64,000 bases of DNA. Source: Paenibacillus_I sp035510375 (lineage in GTDB: Bacteria > Bacillota > Bacilli > Paenibacillales > Paenibacillaceae). Location of the stretch: assembly GCF_035510375.1 (NCBI RefSeq), contig NZ_DATKHG010000028.1, one strand, 5' to 3'. The notes beneath the pieces were generated by a model. That model was not told the origin of the DNA. It did not search any database and was given only the letters and a program-made list of their open reading frames with translations. Positions 49,971-59,481 of this stretch are shown here, one piece after another (within the stretch, counting starts at the first letter, position 1; each line of letters opens with the position of its first letter). Both the position numbers and the translations under genes were made by a program.

Positions 49971-52244
49971 TCAGCTCTTCACTGCCAAGAGCCCGTTCAG
50001 TTCCGCCAGGTCCCGGGCCAGCATCTCTTCCGTGTACTTGCCTTGCCCGAAGCCGATCATCGCCCGAAGCGGCATATAGCGCATCATCGCCAGGAACATC
50101 TCGGGATTGTCGCCGAGCGCTTCCTCCAAACCGAAATTCGTAATGAAGGCTTTGGCTTTCCCGGCGGTCTGCGGGTGCGCCATCAGATCGCCGATGTTCG
50201 TATTGCGGTCGAACACGATGGCAAGCGGCTGGCCCGACTCGACTTCAACCGAAGCCGACATCACGATGTCCCGCGACGATTTGCCGACCAGAAGCTCGAA
50301 CGTTCCGGTCTCCACATGCCAGTCCTTGCGGTCGACATTGTAGTAAGCGAATGCTCTTTTGTCCAGCTCGAAGGTTACGGTCTTCCGCTCTCCCGGCTGA
50401 AGCTCGATCTTCGCGAACCCTTTCAGCTCCTTCCGCGGGCGGATGACGCTGCTCTCCACGTCCCGTACGTATAGTTGCACGATCTCTTTGCCGGCCCGGT
50501 CACCCGTATTGGCCACCGTTACGCTGACTTGCAGCTTCTCGTTATCCTTAAGGCTCTGCTTGTCCGCCTTCAGATCACTGTATTCGAACGTGGTGTAGCT
50601 GAGACCGTGGCCGAACGGGAATAACGGCTCGATTTCCTTCTTGTCATAGTAGCGGTACCCGACGAACAAGCCTTCCTTGTATTCCACGCGATCGCCCTCG
50701 CCCGGGAAATTCAGGAACGACGGATTGTCGCTAAGCTTGACCGGGAACGTCTCCGCCAGCTTGCCGCTCGGGTTCGCGTCGCCGAACAGCAGCGCCGCCA
50801 CGGCCCCGCCGAACGCCTGGCCGCCAAGGTAGCTTTCCAGCACGGCCTTCACCTTGCCGATCCACGGCATTTCCACCGGCGACCCGTTGCTGAGTACGAC
50901 GACCAGGTTCGGCTGCACCTCGGAAACCGCTTCGATGAGCGCCCGGTGATTGTTCGGAATCGCCATATGGGTACGGTCATAGCCTTCCGATTCGTAGCGG
51001 TCCGGCAGCCCGATGAACAGCACGGCCGCATCGGCTTTCCCGGCCGTCTCCTTCGCTTCCGTTACCAGCGCATCGTCGATATGATCGCTTTCCAGCTTAT
51101 AGCCCTGCGCATACATGAATTCGACCGAATCGCCCGCCGCAGCCTTCATCTCTTCCAGCGCATCGTCAAGCTTCGTCGGATTCACGTGCGAGCTGCCGCC
51201 GCCTTGATAACGGGGCTTCTTCGCGAACTCGCCGATCACGGCGATCTTGCCCCGCTTGGGAAGCGGAAGAATGCCGTCCTCGTTCTTCAGCAGCACCATG
51301 CTCTCCTGCGCCATCTCGCGCGCCAGCGCATGATGCGCTTCCGCATCGAAGGATGCACCGGGCTTCCGGTTTTCCGTCGTCTTGAAAATAAACGTCAGCA
51401 GCCGCTCCACGGCAAGGTTCAGCGTTTCTTCCGGCAGCTCGCCGCTTTGCACCGCAGCGGCCAGCTTCGCATCGCCGATTCCGGCGCTCGACGGCATTTC
51501 CAGCTCCAGTCCGGCCCACAGCGCGTTCACGCGTTCGTTCACCGCACCCCAGTCGGACACGACAAAGCCTTCAAAACCCCACTCGTCCCGCAATATGTCG
51601 GTCAGGAGATACGCATTCTCCGACGCGTATTCCCCGTTGACCCGGTTATACGAGCACATGACGCTCCACGGCTGAGACTGCTTGACCGCGCCTTCGAAGC
51701 TCGCCAAATAAATTTCGCGCAGCGTACGCTCGTCGATGACGGCGTCCACGGACATCCGGCGATGCTCCTGATTGTTGGCGGCGAAATGCTTCAGCGAGGT
51801 GCCTACGCCCTGGCTTTGCACGCCCTTGATATGATGCGCGGCCATTTCCGACGAAAGATAAGGATCCTCGGAGAAATATTCGAAATTCCGGCCGCACAGC
51901 GGCGACCGCTTGATGTTCGCTCCAGGCCCCAGCAGAACGGCCACGTTCTCCGCCTGGCACTCTTCGCCGAGCGCCTCCCCCACGCGGCCGATCAGCTCGC
52001 GGTTCCAGGAAGCGGCCATGCCCGCCGCGGACGGAAAACAGGTGGCCGGCACGCTGTTATGCAGGCCAAGATGGTCGGCGCTTTCTTTCTGCTTCCGCAG
52101 CCCGTGCGGGCCGTCCGTCACCATGAGCGACGGAATGCCAAGTCTTTCGATGCCCTTCGTGTGCCAGAAATCGAGACCCGAGCACAGACCGGCTTTTTCC
52201 TCCAGCGTCATTTGATCGATCAAGCCGCGAATATCTGCCTTCAT
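49971..52244 (-). CDS. GH3 beta-glucosidase
   Basis: The 757-residue protein starts at MKADIRGLIDQMTLEEKAGL (52244), 9-10 nt after AGGAGG. The open frame continues upstream for 290 codons antisense to the AraC gene, but has no start signal there. The GH3 TIM-barrel has LMVTDGPHGLR, TSLKHFAANNQEHRR and FVVSDWGAVNE with nucleophile Asp231; the second alpha/beta domain has KRGKIAVIGEFAK and the C-terminal fibronectin-like domain begins near 590. There is no signal peptide. It is divergent from an AraC regulator, the likely activator. Aryl-glucosides or cello-oligosaccharides are typical substrates. Confidence 0.95.
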   Translation of the reverse strand: MKADIRGLIDQMTLEEKAGLCSGLDFWHTKGIERLGIPSLMVTDGPHGLRKQKESADHLGLHNSVPATCFPSAAGMAASWNRELIGRVGEALGEECQAENVAVLLGPGANIKRSPLCGRNFEYFSEDPYLSSEMAAHHIKGVQSQGVGTSLKHFAANNQEHRRMSVDAVIDERTLREIYLASFEGAVKQSQPWSVMCSYNRVNGEYASENAYLLTDILRDEWGFEGFVVSDWGAVNERVNALWAGLELEMPSSAGIGDAKLAAAVQSGELPEETLNLAVERLLTFIFKTTENRKPGASFDAEAHHALAREMAQESMVLLKNEDGILPLPKRGKIAVIGEFAKKPRYQGGGSSHVNPTKLDDALEEMKAAAGDSVEFMYAQGYKLESDHIDDALVTEAKETAGKADAAVLFIGLPDRYESEGYDRTHMAIPNNHRALIEAVSEVQPNLVVVLSNGSPVEMPWIGKVKAVLESYLGGQAFGGAVAALLFGDANPSGKLAETFPVKLSDNPSFLNFPGEGDRVEYKEGLFVGYRYYDKKEIEPLFPFGHGLSYTTFEYSDLKADKQSLKDNEKLQVSVTVANTGDRAGKEIVQLYVRDVESSVIRPRKELKGFAKIELQPGERKTVTFELDKRAFAYYNVDRKDWHVETGTFELLVGKSSRDIVMSASVEVESGQPLAIVFDRNTNIGDLMAHPQTAGKAKAFITNFGLEEALGDNPEMFLAMMRYMPLRAMIGFGQGKYTEEMLARDLAELNGLLAVKS

Positions 52245-52265
52245 CGCGCAAACCCTCCTATGATT

Positions 52266-52297
52266 GGTTAAGCGTTTTCTTATCATTAAGCTTAACC
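52266..52297. promoter_or_regulatory. Inverted repeat in the GH3/AraC intergenic region
   Basis: GGTTAAGC (52266-52273) and GCTTAACC (52290-52297) form perfect 8-bp arms 16 bp apart, just upstream of the GH3 ribosome binding site. It may be an operator or a leader hairpin. An AT-rich stretch at 52310-52350 holds the divergent -10 boxes. Confidence 0.5.
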
Positions 52298-52364
52298 CGC
52301 CGGATACTGATTTTATGGTAATATTATTATACGAATTGTATTTATATGAGAAACTGGAGGCGTT

Positions 52365-53549
52365 ATGCGCAACCTGACACCGGATGATACCGCCTATATT
52401 TGCAAGCTGATATGCGAGACTTTCAGTATACGGGCTCGCCCGTTCAGCCATGATGAAATCGCCGCCTTCATCGACTCCTCCGCCCCGGCGAATGTGCCCG
52501 TCATCCGGACATCCGCATTTCTGGAAAACTTCCTCATCGTGCGCCTCCCTGCCGGGCAGCAGGATGCAGCCGCCCTGGTGATCGGCCCTTCGCTTTTTGC
52601 GGAGCTGTCCGAGAAAACGGCGGCGGGTGTGCTGAACGACAACGATGTGCCCCGCACGCAGTACGGAGAGTGGATGCGGCACTACGCGTGCCTCCCGGTG
52701 ATCGATCGCATGAAGCTGCTGCACGCCGGCATGCTGATCCACTACCTGATCCATGGCGAGAAGCTGGACACGGCTGAACTGCTGAGTCACAGCCGTATGC
52801 CGCAAGCAGCCGGTGTCCAGGTGGACGACGTCGATATGAGCCTCGCGAGGAAGAGGGAGAACAGCCTGCTGCACCACGACCCGACGGAAGAGAAGCTCCT
52901 GATGCACCATATCCGCAGCGGCAACAAGGAGGAGGTGCTGAAAGCCCACGCGGCGTTCCCGAACCACAAATTCGGAACCCTCTCCAAGCGGAGCCATCTC
53001 CGCAACCGGAAAAATCTGGCCATCTCCGCGATCACGCTCGCGACACGGGCGGCCATTGACGGCGGCTTGCTCTGGGAAATCGCCTATACGCTGAGCGATT
53101 TGCATATCCAGCACATCGAGGAGCTCAAGGACATCGGCCAGGTGGAGCGCGCGCTCGTCGAGGCGTTTGCCGATTTCGCGGACCGGGTTCGGCAGAGCAA
53201 GGAACGGGAAGAATCCGGGACGGTGGCGCTGTGCCGGAACACCATTTTCAACCGGCTATACGAGGACATCACATTGGAGCAGCTTGCCGAGGTTGCCGGC
53301 CTTAACGCCAACTACCTGTCGCAGCTGTTCAAGAAAGAGGTCGGAATCCCCGTCAGCGAATATATTCAGCGGGAACGGATCGAGGAAGCGAAGAAGCTGC
53401 TCGAGCTAACGGACATGTCCTTGGCGGACATCGGCGTGCGCCTGCAGTTCAACGATCAGAGCTACTTTACGAAGGTGTTCAAAAAGCACACCGGCATGAC
53501 GCCGAGGCAATTCCGCAGCCAGAACAGCGCAGCCGCAAAAAACCATTGA
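52365..53549 (+). CDS. AraC-family regulator, divergent from GH3 gene
   Basis: The 394-residue protein starts after GGAGG. The C-terminal 100 residues are a canonical AraC domain (ITLEQLAEVAGLNANYLSQL, LADIGVRLQFNDQSYFTKVF, GMTPRQFR). The N-terminal 280 residues contain no receiver or cupin signature; they resemble the long sensory regions (with FGTLSKRSHLRNRKNLAISA) of Paenibacillus regulators that control glucosidase genes. It is predicted to activate the divergent glucosidase-exporter operon. Confidence 0.93.
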   Translation: MRNLTPDDTAYICKLICETFSIRARPFSHDEIAAFIDSSAPANVPVIRTSAFLENFLIVRLPAGQQDAAALVIGPSLFAELSEKTAAGVLNDNDVPRTQYGEWMRHYACLPVIDRMKLLHAGMLIHYLIHGEKLDTAELLSHSRMPQAAGVQVDDVDMSLARKRENSLLHHDPTEEKLLMHHIRSGNKEEVLKAHAAFPNHKFGTLSKRSHLRNRKNLAISAITLATRAAIDGGLLWEIAYTLSDLHIQHIEELKDIGQVERALVEAFADFADRVRQSKEREESGTVALCRNTIFNRLYEDITLEQLAEVAGLNANYLSQLFKKEVGIPVSEYIQRERIEEAKKLLELTDMSLADIGVRLQFNDQSYFTKVFKKHTGMTPRQFRSQNSAAAKNH

Positions 53550-53654
53550 CGGCGGACCGATAGGCCGCAGTTCTCTTCGCCGCCCCCGGAAGGAGCTGCA
53601 CGGCGAGATCAAGCCGGAATAGGTCTCCATTCCCGTCAACCGGCCGCAGGTGTC

Positions 53655-53715
53655 TGTCGCGGCATCTGCCGCCTCTTCCCCGACCACCATGCATGTCGCG
53701 GCATCTGCCGCCTCT
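53655..53715. repeat. Direct repeat of 22 bp, two copies
   Basis: TGTCGCGGCATCTGCCGCCT (then CT) occurs at 53655-53676 and 53694-53715, 39 bp apart; each copy contains the small inverted repeat GCGGCA-TC-TGCCGC. It lies downstream of the AraC gene. Confidence 0.75.
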
Positions 53716-53857
53716 CGCCGGCCAAACAGGCGGACTGCCGCGATACAGGTCTGGCCTCTCATGCCGATGTGACGTGAGTTGAATAGTGGCTGATGAGCAG
53801 TAGGGGCGGGTGGTAGGCGGTGGCGAGTGGTGAGTATAGCGAAATAACTTCACTAAT

Positions 53858-54019
53858 AGCAACCTTTGTTGCTTAATTGAAGGCCGTTTCCCCCTCGGGT
53901 CACTACATAATGAAATCCGTGCTCTATTAATGAATCGAGTTCATTATTTAGTGAACTTGATTCATTAACCACGCTGTTCCCGCGTTAAGGCCGGAAATTA
54001 GCGCAACCAATTCGCTAAT
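53858..54019. repeat. Cluster of three intergenic hairpins
   Basis: AGCAAC-CTTT-GTTGCT (53858-53873), a 15-bp stem with one mismatch, AATGAATCGAGTTCA with TGAACTTGATTCATT (53929-53966), and ATTAGCG with CGCTAAT (53997-54019). The 723 bp between AraC and GH42 otherwise show no gene on either strand. Confidence 0.7.
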
Positions 54020-54174
54020 AACGCACTCTTTTCGCTATGCACCCATCGAACAACTCGTACCCTCCCGTCAGCCATCACCAGCCCAACATCCAATCCACCC
54101 ATCAGGTCCATATTTTTACATCCTCAACTTCATTCAAATCATAATGCGCTGGGAGGAGTGCACAAACATCGGAA

Positions 54175-54230
54175 CAATAACAAAGGGCTGCCTGCCAAAC
54201 AGATTCACGACTTCGCGGACAACCCTTTGT
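54175..54230 (-). terminator. Terminator of the GH42 operon
   Basis: ACAAAGGGTTG pairs with CAGCCCTTTGT on the minus strand, with a long loop, followed by TATTG; 43 bp after the stop. The T-run is weak. Confidence 0.6.
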
Positions 54231-54272
54231 GCCGTACTCTGCTGCTGTTGCTGCCGTAAACGGGAACAACCG

Positions 54273-56273
54273 TTATTCCATAATAATGCGGACGCCCCAA
54301 GGTTCGATCTCCAACTGCTCGCCGGACGCAACCGGAACCTCCGACAGCAGCTCCCGGCCGTCGCCGTGCGCGTAGCGGAACGAAACCGCCTCGCTTGAAT
54401 AATTGAAGTAATAACGGATACGCCTGTCCTCCGCGTTAAACCCGGTCTTCACGATGAGCGGGAAGGCGAGCTCCTGGTCGGCTCCCCACAACCCGGCCTC
54501 CTGAACGGCGCTTTTCAGCACGCGGCTGATCGCGTTCGGGCTCGTCATGCAGCCGACATAGGTCGCCGAGCCCTGCCCGAACCGGTTGCGCGTAACCGCC
54601 GCGTAATCGCCCCATTGCGGATGATCGTAATAGGCCAGCACCTCCGCCGTCGTCGGCGTCAGCAATTCCATCCACGTTCCGACCGCCCCCGCTTCCTCAT
54701 TCAAAGCCAGCGAGCCGCCCTTCAACCCGACGTTCTTCGGCTCGACGAACATGCTGTACCCCACGCCGCAAGCCTCGTGGATGATCCCCGGCTGCTGCGT
54801 GACGCGAACCTTCACATGTTCGTCCGCAAACCCGCTTTTAAATGAGTAAACGACATGGCCGCCGGCCTTCACGAATGCGTTCAGCCGCTCCAACGCCTCG
54901 TCCGGCACCGCGTACAACGCCGGAACGACGATCACCGCATAGTCGCCCAGCCGTTCGCAGGACGGCTGAATGAAGTCGCACTCCACATTCATTTTGTACA
55001 GCTCGTCGTACATCCAGCGGACGACGTCGTTGTACGTTTTGCCGTCCGGCAGCTTGAACCATTCCATCGCCGACAGCGCCTCGTTGCTGACCATGACCGC
55101 AACCCGGCTGCGCTTGCGCAAATTGACCAGCTGTTTGCCCAGCCTGCCGAAATCGCGGCCGATCGTCTTCGCCTCGTCGTACACCGGATTGGGCAGAAAA
55201 TCGTGGCTCAGCAGCCCCTTCCAATACGTCTCGAACGAGTTGTGGATCGAATGCCAGTGCCAGTATGCGACCATGTTGGCGCCCGATGCCAGATGGCTGA
55301 AAGCCAGCAGCCGCAACTGCCCGGGATATGGCGTCCAATGCGGGAATGCCTGCGCCTGCGTCTCCAGAACGAGGTAATTGCGGCCCTGCTTCAGCGAACG
55401 CGACATGTCGCCGCCGAACGAGATTTCAATCCCCGTCAATTCATCCTGCGAAGGATGATAAATGTCGACGCCCACGATATCGAACGGCTGGGATGCCGCA
55501 AAATGATCCACCGACGGCTGCACGCCATACGAATATCCGCGCCATTCGAAGTCGAAGTTCTGCGTTACGAACTGGTCCGGCCGCTTGTATTCATTGACGA
55601 TCGCCGCCTGCCACGCCAGGAAATCCGCCGCCAGCTTCCGCTGATACCGGGCGAACTCCGCGCCCAGACTGCCGTTGATCGTGCCGACGACCGACGGGAA
55701 GTCCTCCCAGCTGTTGATCCGGTTGCTCCAGTAATCGAGGCCGAACAGCTTGTTGATCCGATCGAGCGTCCCGAACTTCTCGCGCATGTACTTCACGAAC
55801 CCCAGCTGCACGTTCGGCCCGGCCGTGTCGTAATGCTTCGTCTCGTTGTCCGTCTGATAGCCGATCACGGCCGGATGATCCTTCACGCGGCCGATCAGCT
55901 TGCGGATGATCCGTTCGGCGTAGAACAGGTACACCGGGTTCGTAATGTCCATAATCTGCCGCGCTCCGTAGCGTCCCGGCCCTTTGGCCGTTACGGCCAG
56001 CACGTCCGGATGCTCCTTCACCATCCACGTCGGAATCGCATACGTCGGCGTTCCCACAATGACATGGATGCCGGCCCCGTGCATCGCATCGAGCACCCGG
56101 TCCACGGAGCTGAAATCGAACACGCCGTTCTGCGGCTCATGCGTGCTCCAGGTCGATTCCGCGATGCGGACCGTGTTGATGCCGGCTTCCTTCATCATCC
56201 GGATGTCTTCCTGCAGCCTGTCGCAAGGCATGTATTCGTCGTAATATGCGACACCGTACAGCAATTTATCCAT
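54273..56273 (-). CDS. GH42 beta-galactosidase
   Basis: The 666-residue protein starts at MDKLLYGVAYYDEYMPCDRL (56273); its ATG shares one base with the permease stop. The TIM barrel has GYQTDNETKHYDT with acid/base Glu144 and NYLVLETQAQAF with nucleophile Glu304; the trimerisation domain (about 390-590) and a C-terminal beta domain follow. No signal peptide is present. Substrates are beta-galactosides such as galacto-oligosaccharides from pectic galactan. It closes operon 4, in the place of yesZ in the B. subtilis yes cluster. Confidence 0.96.
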   Translation of the reverse strand: MDKLLYGVAYYDEYMPCDRLQEDIRMMKEAGINTVRIAESTWSTHEPQNGVFDFSSVDRVLDAMHGAGIHVIVGTPTYAIPTWMVKEHPDVLAVTAKGPGRYGARQIMDITNPVYLFYAERIIRKLIGRVKDHPAVIGYQTDNETKHYDTAGPNVQLGFVKYMREKFGTLDRINKLFGLDYWSNRINSWEDFPSVVGTINGSLGAEFARYQRKLAADFLAWQAAIVNEYKRPDQFVTQNFDFEWRGYSYGVQPSVDHFAASQPFDIVGVDIYHPSQDELTGIEISFGGDMSRSLKQGRNYLVLETQAQAFPHWTPYPGQLRLLAFSHLASGANMVAYWHWHSIHNSFETYWKGLLSHDFLPNPVYDEAKTIGRDFGRLGKQLVNLRKRSRVAVMVSNEALSAMEWFKLPDGKTYNDVVRWMYDELYKMNVECDFIQPSCERLGDYAVIVVPALYAVPDEALERLNAFVKAGGHVVYSFKSGFADEHVKVRVTQQPGIIHEACGVGYSMFVEPKNVGLKGGSLALNEEAGAVGTWMELLTPTTAEVLAYYDHPQWGDYAAVTRNRFGQGSATYVGCMTSPNAISRVLKSAVQEAGLWGADQELAFPLIVKTGFNAEDRRIRYYFNYSSEAVSFRYAHGDGRELLSEVPVASGEQLEIEPWGVRIIME

Positions 56274-57100
56274 TATCCCTTGATCGCTCCTTCCGCAATG
56301 CCGTGCATGATGAATTTCTGGAAGAACGCATAGATGAGGATGACCGGAATTGCCGTCAGAACGAGTGCGGCCAGAATGAGCGACCACTCCTTGTTATACT
56401 CGCCGAACAGCATGTTGGTAGACAGAATCAAGGTGTACCGGTCCGCATTCGTCAGCATCAGCAGCGGCAGCAGGAAGTCGTTCCAGATCCACAGGAAATT
56501 CAGAATGGCAATCGTAACCGTAATCGGCAGCAATAGCGGAAAAATGATGCGGAAAAACGTCTGGAACTCGCCGCAGCCGTCGATCGACGCCGCTTCCTCC
56601 AGCTCTCGCGGAATCGATTTGACGAACCCGTGATACAGGAAGATCGCCATATTCACGCCCAGACCGATATAGATGACGGCCAGTCCGTACGTGGTACCCT
56701 GTACCGACAGCGTTTTGGCCATGCGGGTAAGCGGAATCATAATGGAATGAAACGGAACCAGCATCGACGCGATGAACAGGAAAAAAATGACGCCGCTCAC
56801 GCGGCCTTCCGTGCGCGACAGCTTGTATCCGGCAAGCGCGGCGCAGAGTACGATGCCGGCGATGCCGAGCGCGGACACGGTTACGGAGTTCACCGCGCTG
56901 TTCAGCAAATTGATTTGCTTGAACGCCGCCGCGTAGTTCTCAAAGCTGAGGCTTGTCGGCAGCGACAGGAACGATTCGAACATTTGGCCTTGCGTCTTGA
57001 ACGAATTGATCAGCACCATATAGATCGGGAAAAAGGAAAACGCGGCGCCGACGGCAAGAATTGCTGTAATAAGTCCGGATGTGAATGCTCTCGCCCTCAT
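56273..57100 (-). CDS. Sugar ABC transporter permease, MalG/YesQ type (operon 4)
   Basis: The 275-residue CUT1 permease has six helices and the EAA loop EAASIDGCGEFQTFFRIIFP; the C-terminus HGIAEGAIKG is typical. It overlaps its partner by 4 bp and GH42 by one base, so all three are coupled. Confidence 0.95.
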   Translation of the reverse strand: MRARAFTSGLITAILAVGAAFSFFPIYMVLINSFKTQGQMFESFLSLPTSLSFENYAAAFKQINLLNSAVNSVTVSALGIAGIVLCAALAGYKLSRTEGRVSGVIFFLFIASMLVPFHSIMIPLTRMAKTLSVQGTTYGLAVIYIGLGVNMAIFLYHGFVKSIPRELEEAASIDGCGEFQTFFRIIFPLLLPITVTIAILNFLWIWNDFLLPLLMLTNADRYTLILSTNMLFGEYNKEWSLILAALVLTAIPVILIYAFFQKFIMHGIAEGAIKG

Positions 57101-57981
57101 GCTTCCACCTCTCTTTTCTTCATGACGGTGACCTGGATCAACGTGAAAATCAGGATGATGACGAACAGGATGACCGATTTGGCGCTTGCATACCCGTACC
57201 GGAAGTTATTGGAGAATGCCTCCTCGAAAATATTCATGGTAATGACCTGCGTGCTTCTGCCGGGACCGCCGCCCGTCAAGCCGTACACAACGTCGAACAC
57301 TTTAAAGGCGCCGTTCAACGTAAGGAACAGGCAGATCGTGACGGCATGCGTGATCATCGGAAGCGTCACGTTCCGGAACGTCTGGAACGGGCTTGCGCCG
57401 TCGATGACCGCCGCTTCCTTCAATGACTGCGGCACCCCTTGCAAGGCGGCCAGGTAAATGATCATCATATAGCCGACGCCGTTCCAGAGCGACACGATGA
57501 TAATCGACCAGAAGGATACGTTCGGATCGCCGATCCAGGCCTGATCCAGGAAGGTCAGCATCGTTTTCTTCGCGATTTGCGGCAGTACCGAAGAGAATAT
57601 GAACGTCCACATGAAGGCGCTGATAATAATACTGATCATGTTGGGCATGAAGAAGATGGTGCGGAAGAAGCCTTTGCTTCTCGTTCTCGATTCGATCAAT
57701 ACTGCCAGCAGCAGAGCGATCACATTTTGCAATACAATGATGAACACGACATATTTAAGCGTAAACCAAAGAGAATTCACGAAATCCGGATCTTCGCCGA
57801 GCGCTTCGGCGAAATTGGCGAAGCCGATGAAATCATAAGTCCGGTTCAAGCCGTTCCAATCCGTAAAGCTGTAAAACATGCCGCCGAGCGTCGGAATCAG
57901 CAAAAAGACGGCGTACAGCAAAAAAGCGGGCGCAACGAATGCAAACAACGATAAATATCTTTTATAGCTCTTGTTCGGCAT
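57097..57981 (-). CDS. Sugar ABC transporter permease, MalF/YesP type (operon 4)
   Basis: The 294-residue protein starts at MPNKSYKRYLSLFAFVAPAF (57981), with GGAGAGGAG just upstream. Six helices, SFTDWNGLNRTYDFIGFANF in the first loop, EAAVIDGASPFQTFRNVTLP and LTGGGPGRSTQ identify the MalF-type subunit. Confidence 0.95.
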   Translation of the reverse strand: MPNKSYKRYLSLFAFVAPAFLLYAVFLLIPTLGGMFYSFTDWNGLNRTYDFIGFANFAEALGEDPDFVNSLWFTLKYVVFIIVLQNVIALLLAVLIESRTRSKGFFRTIFFMPNMISIIISAFMWTFIFSSVLPQIAKKTMLTFLDQAWIGDPNVSFWSIIIVSLWNGVGYMMIIYLAALQGVPQSLKEAAVIDGASPFQTFRNVTLPMITHAVTICLFLTLNGAFKVFDVVYGLTGGGPGRSTQVITMNIFEEAFSNNFRYGYASAKSVILFVIILIFTLIQVTVMKKREVEA

Positions 57982-58012
57982 GGTGTCTCTCCTCTCCGAG
58001 GTGTCCGGACAC

Positions 58013-58047
58013 AAAAAGGAAGGAGGCCAGAAGAGTCTCCTCCTTCC
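58013..58047 (-). terminator. Attenuator-like hairpin after binding-protein gene 4
   Basis: GGAAGGAGG pairs with CCTCCTTCC and TTTTTG follows on the minus strand, between the binding protein and permease genes. Of the five such hairpins in the window it is the most terminator-like. Confidence 0.75.
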
Positions 58048-58067
58048 TCCTTCCGGGACCGCTCACC

Positions 58068-59375
58068 TTACTTGTTGACCTTGTTGAAATCTCTCCATGC
58101 TTTATCCAGCGCCGTCAATACGTCGCCCTGCTTAAGCTGTCCTGCGTAATAAGCCTGCAGCGCTTTGCCGACCTCGTCCTTGACGGATTGCGGAATCGCG
58201 GGATCCTGATACGATTTGCCTTCCTTGACGTAAGCGGTGGCGTCATTCACCCACGGGTAGCTCTCGAACGTGTGCACCGTGGCGATCGGATTGAATTTCA
58301 ACGATTGGAAGAAGGCGTTCGAGGCCTGGTCGTCCAATACGTAATTGATAAAATCCTTCGCCACTTCCTTGTTCTTGCTTGCCGAGGACACAGCCAGCGA
58401 AGTGGATGCGCTTAGATTGATCATCGTCGCTTTCGAGTTGTCATTTATCGGCAGAGGCGCGACGCCGAAGTCCAAATCAGGATTCGATTTCAGAATTGTC
58501 TCGGCATACCAGGGGCCTTGCAGCCACATGGCCGCGTCGCCTGCCGCGAACGCCGCCGCTCCGTCGTCGCCGCCTACCTCGGTCGCCCTGGCGGTGCCGT
58601 TGGCATTAATCAGGTCAAAAATGTCGAACATCGCTTTCATTTCGGAGAACGAGCCTTCATTATTGTTCATGCGCTCAATGAAATCCGGGTTTTCCGTATT
58701 GACCAGCGCGCCTACAGCAAGCGGCAGTACCAACTGGGGAATCCAGGATTCCTTATAAGAGAGAAGGAAAGGCGTTACATTATTCGCTTTCAGCTTCTCT
58801 ACAACTTGCTTCATTTCGCTGAGCGTTGTCGGCGGTGTCAACCCGTTGTCCGCGAAAATTTTCTTGTTGTACAGGTAACCCCAAGACAGCGTCTCCAACG
58901 GCACGGCCACCACTTTACCGTCCGTCGTCGTGACCGACGGCTTCACGCTGTCAAGCAGTTTGCCGACGAAAGGCTGATCGGACAAGTCCTCCAGATACCC
59001 GGCCTTGTAGTAAGACGGAATCTCGTTGATCGCATGAAGCGCGAAGATATCGGGTCCGTCCTGGGCCGCGAGACGCGTTTTCAGAATTTGGGCTGCCGTA
59101 TCGGCGGTCGGCATTTCGAGTTGAACGGTGACGTCGATGTTCTTCTCGGCCTTCTCCTTGGCCGCAAAGTCGGCAATGAATTTGTCGTACTGCTCTTTCA
59201 AACGCGGCTGTGCAATGAACACTTTCAACGTTACGCTTTTGGCCTCGGCGGCGCCTCCCGCATTTCCTCCGGCCGCGGTACCGGCATTCGCGCCATTGCC
59301 GCCGCCGGATCCGCAACCCGCGAGCAGCGAAGCCGCCAATACCGTACCGATCAAGCCTTTCCAAGCTTTTTTCAT
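58068..59375 (-). CDS. Extracellular sugar-binding lipoprotein (operon 4, YesO-like)
   Basis: The 435-residue protein has GGGAGG upstream, lipobox LLAGC (Cys21), a Gly/Ala/Asn tether, and the SBP_bac_1 fold (LKVFIAQPRLKEQYDKFIAD, DGPDIFALHAINEIPSYYKA, GDAAMWLQGPWYAETILKSN). It delivers the oligosaccharide to the two permeases. A consensus cre box covers its promoter. Confidence 0.95.
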   Translation of the reverse strand: MKKAWKGLIGTVLAASLLAGCGSGGGNGANAGTAAGGNAGGAAEAKSVTLKVFIAQPRLKEQYDKFIADFAAKEKAEKNIDVTVQLEMPTADTAAQILKTRLAAQDGPDIFALHAINEIPSYYKAGYLEDLSDQPFVGKLLDSVKPSVTTTDGKVVAVPLETLSWGYLYNKKIFADNGLTPPTTLSEMKQVVEKLKANNVTPFLLSYKESWIPQLVLPLAVGALVNTENPDFIERMNNNEGSFSEMKAMFDIFDLINANGTARATEVGGDDGAAAFAAGDAAMWLQGPWYAETILKSNPDLDFGVAPLPINDNSKATMINLSASTSLAVSSASKNKEVAKDFINYVLDDQASNAFFQSLKFNPIATVHTFESYPWVNDATAYVKEGKSYQDPAIPQSVKDEVGKALQAYYAGQLKQGDVLTALDKAWRDFNKVNK

Positions 59376-59407
59376 TCTTTTAGACCTCCCAAGGTGATTG
59401 CTATTGT

Positions 59408-59426
59408 TGTTTGCGTTTTCATTATA
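59408..59426 (-). promoter_or_regulatory. Promoter -10 with overlapping cre box (operon 4)
   Basis: On the minus strand TATAAT (59421-59426) runs into ATGAAAACGCAAACA (59408-59422), which matches WTGNAANCGNWWNCA at every position. No good -35 is visible, consistent with activation by YesN. CcpA repression is predicted. Confidence 0.75.
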
Positions 59427-59481
59427 TCTTGATTATGAAAGCGATTAATTGGACGGAATTAACCGCTTCGATTGGACATTT

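Noticed and set aside
50946..52271. Open frame of 441 codons on the plus strand
   Set aside because: Antisense to GH3, no recognisable fold.
52245..53114. Upstream extension of the GH3 frame by 290 codons
   Set aside because: It is antisense to the AraC gene; the strong AGGAGG and family alignment place the GH3 start at 52244.
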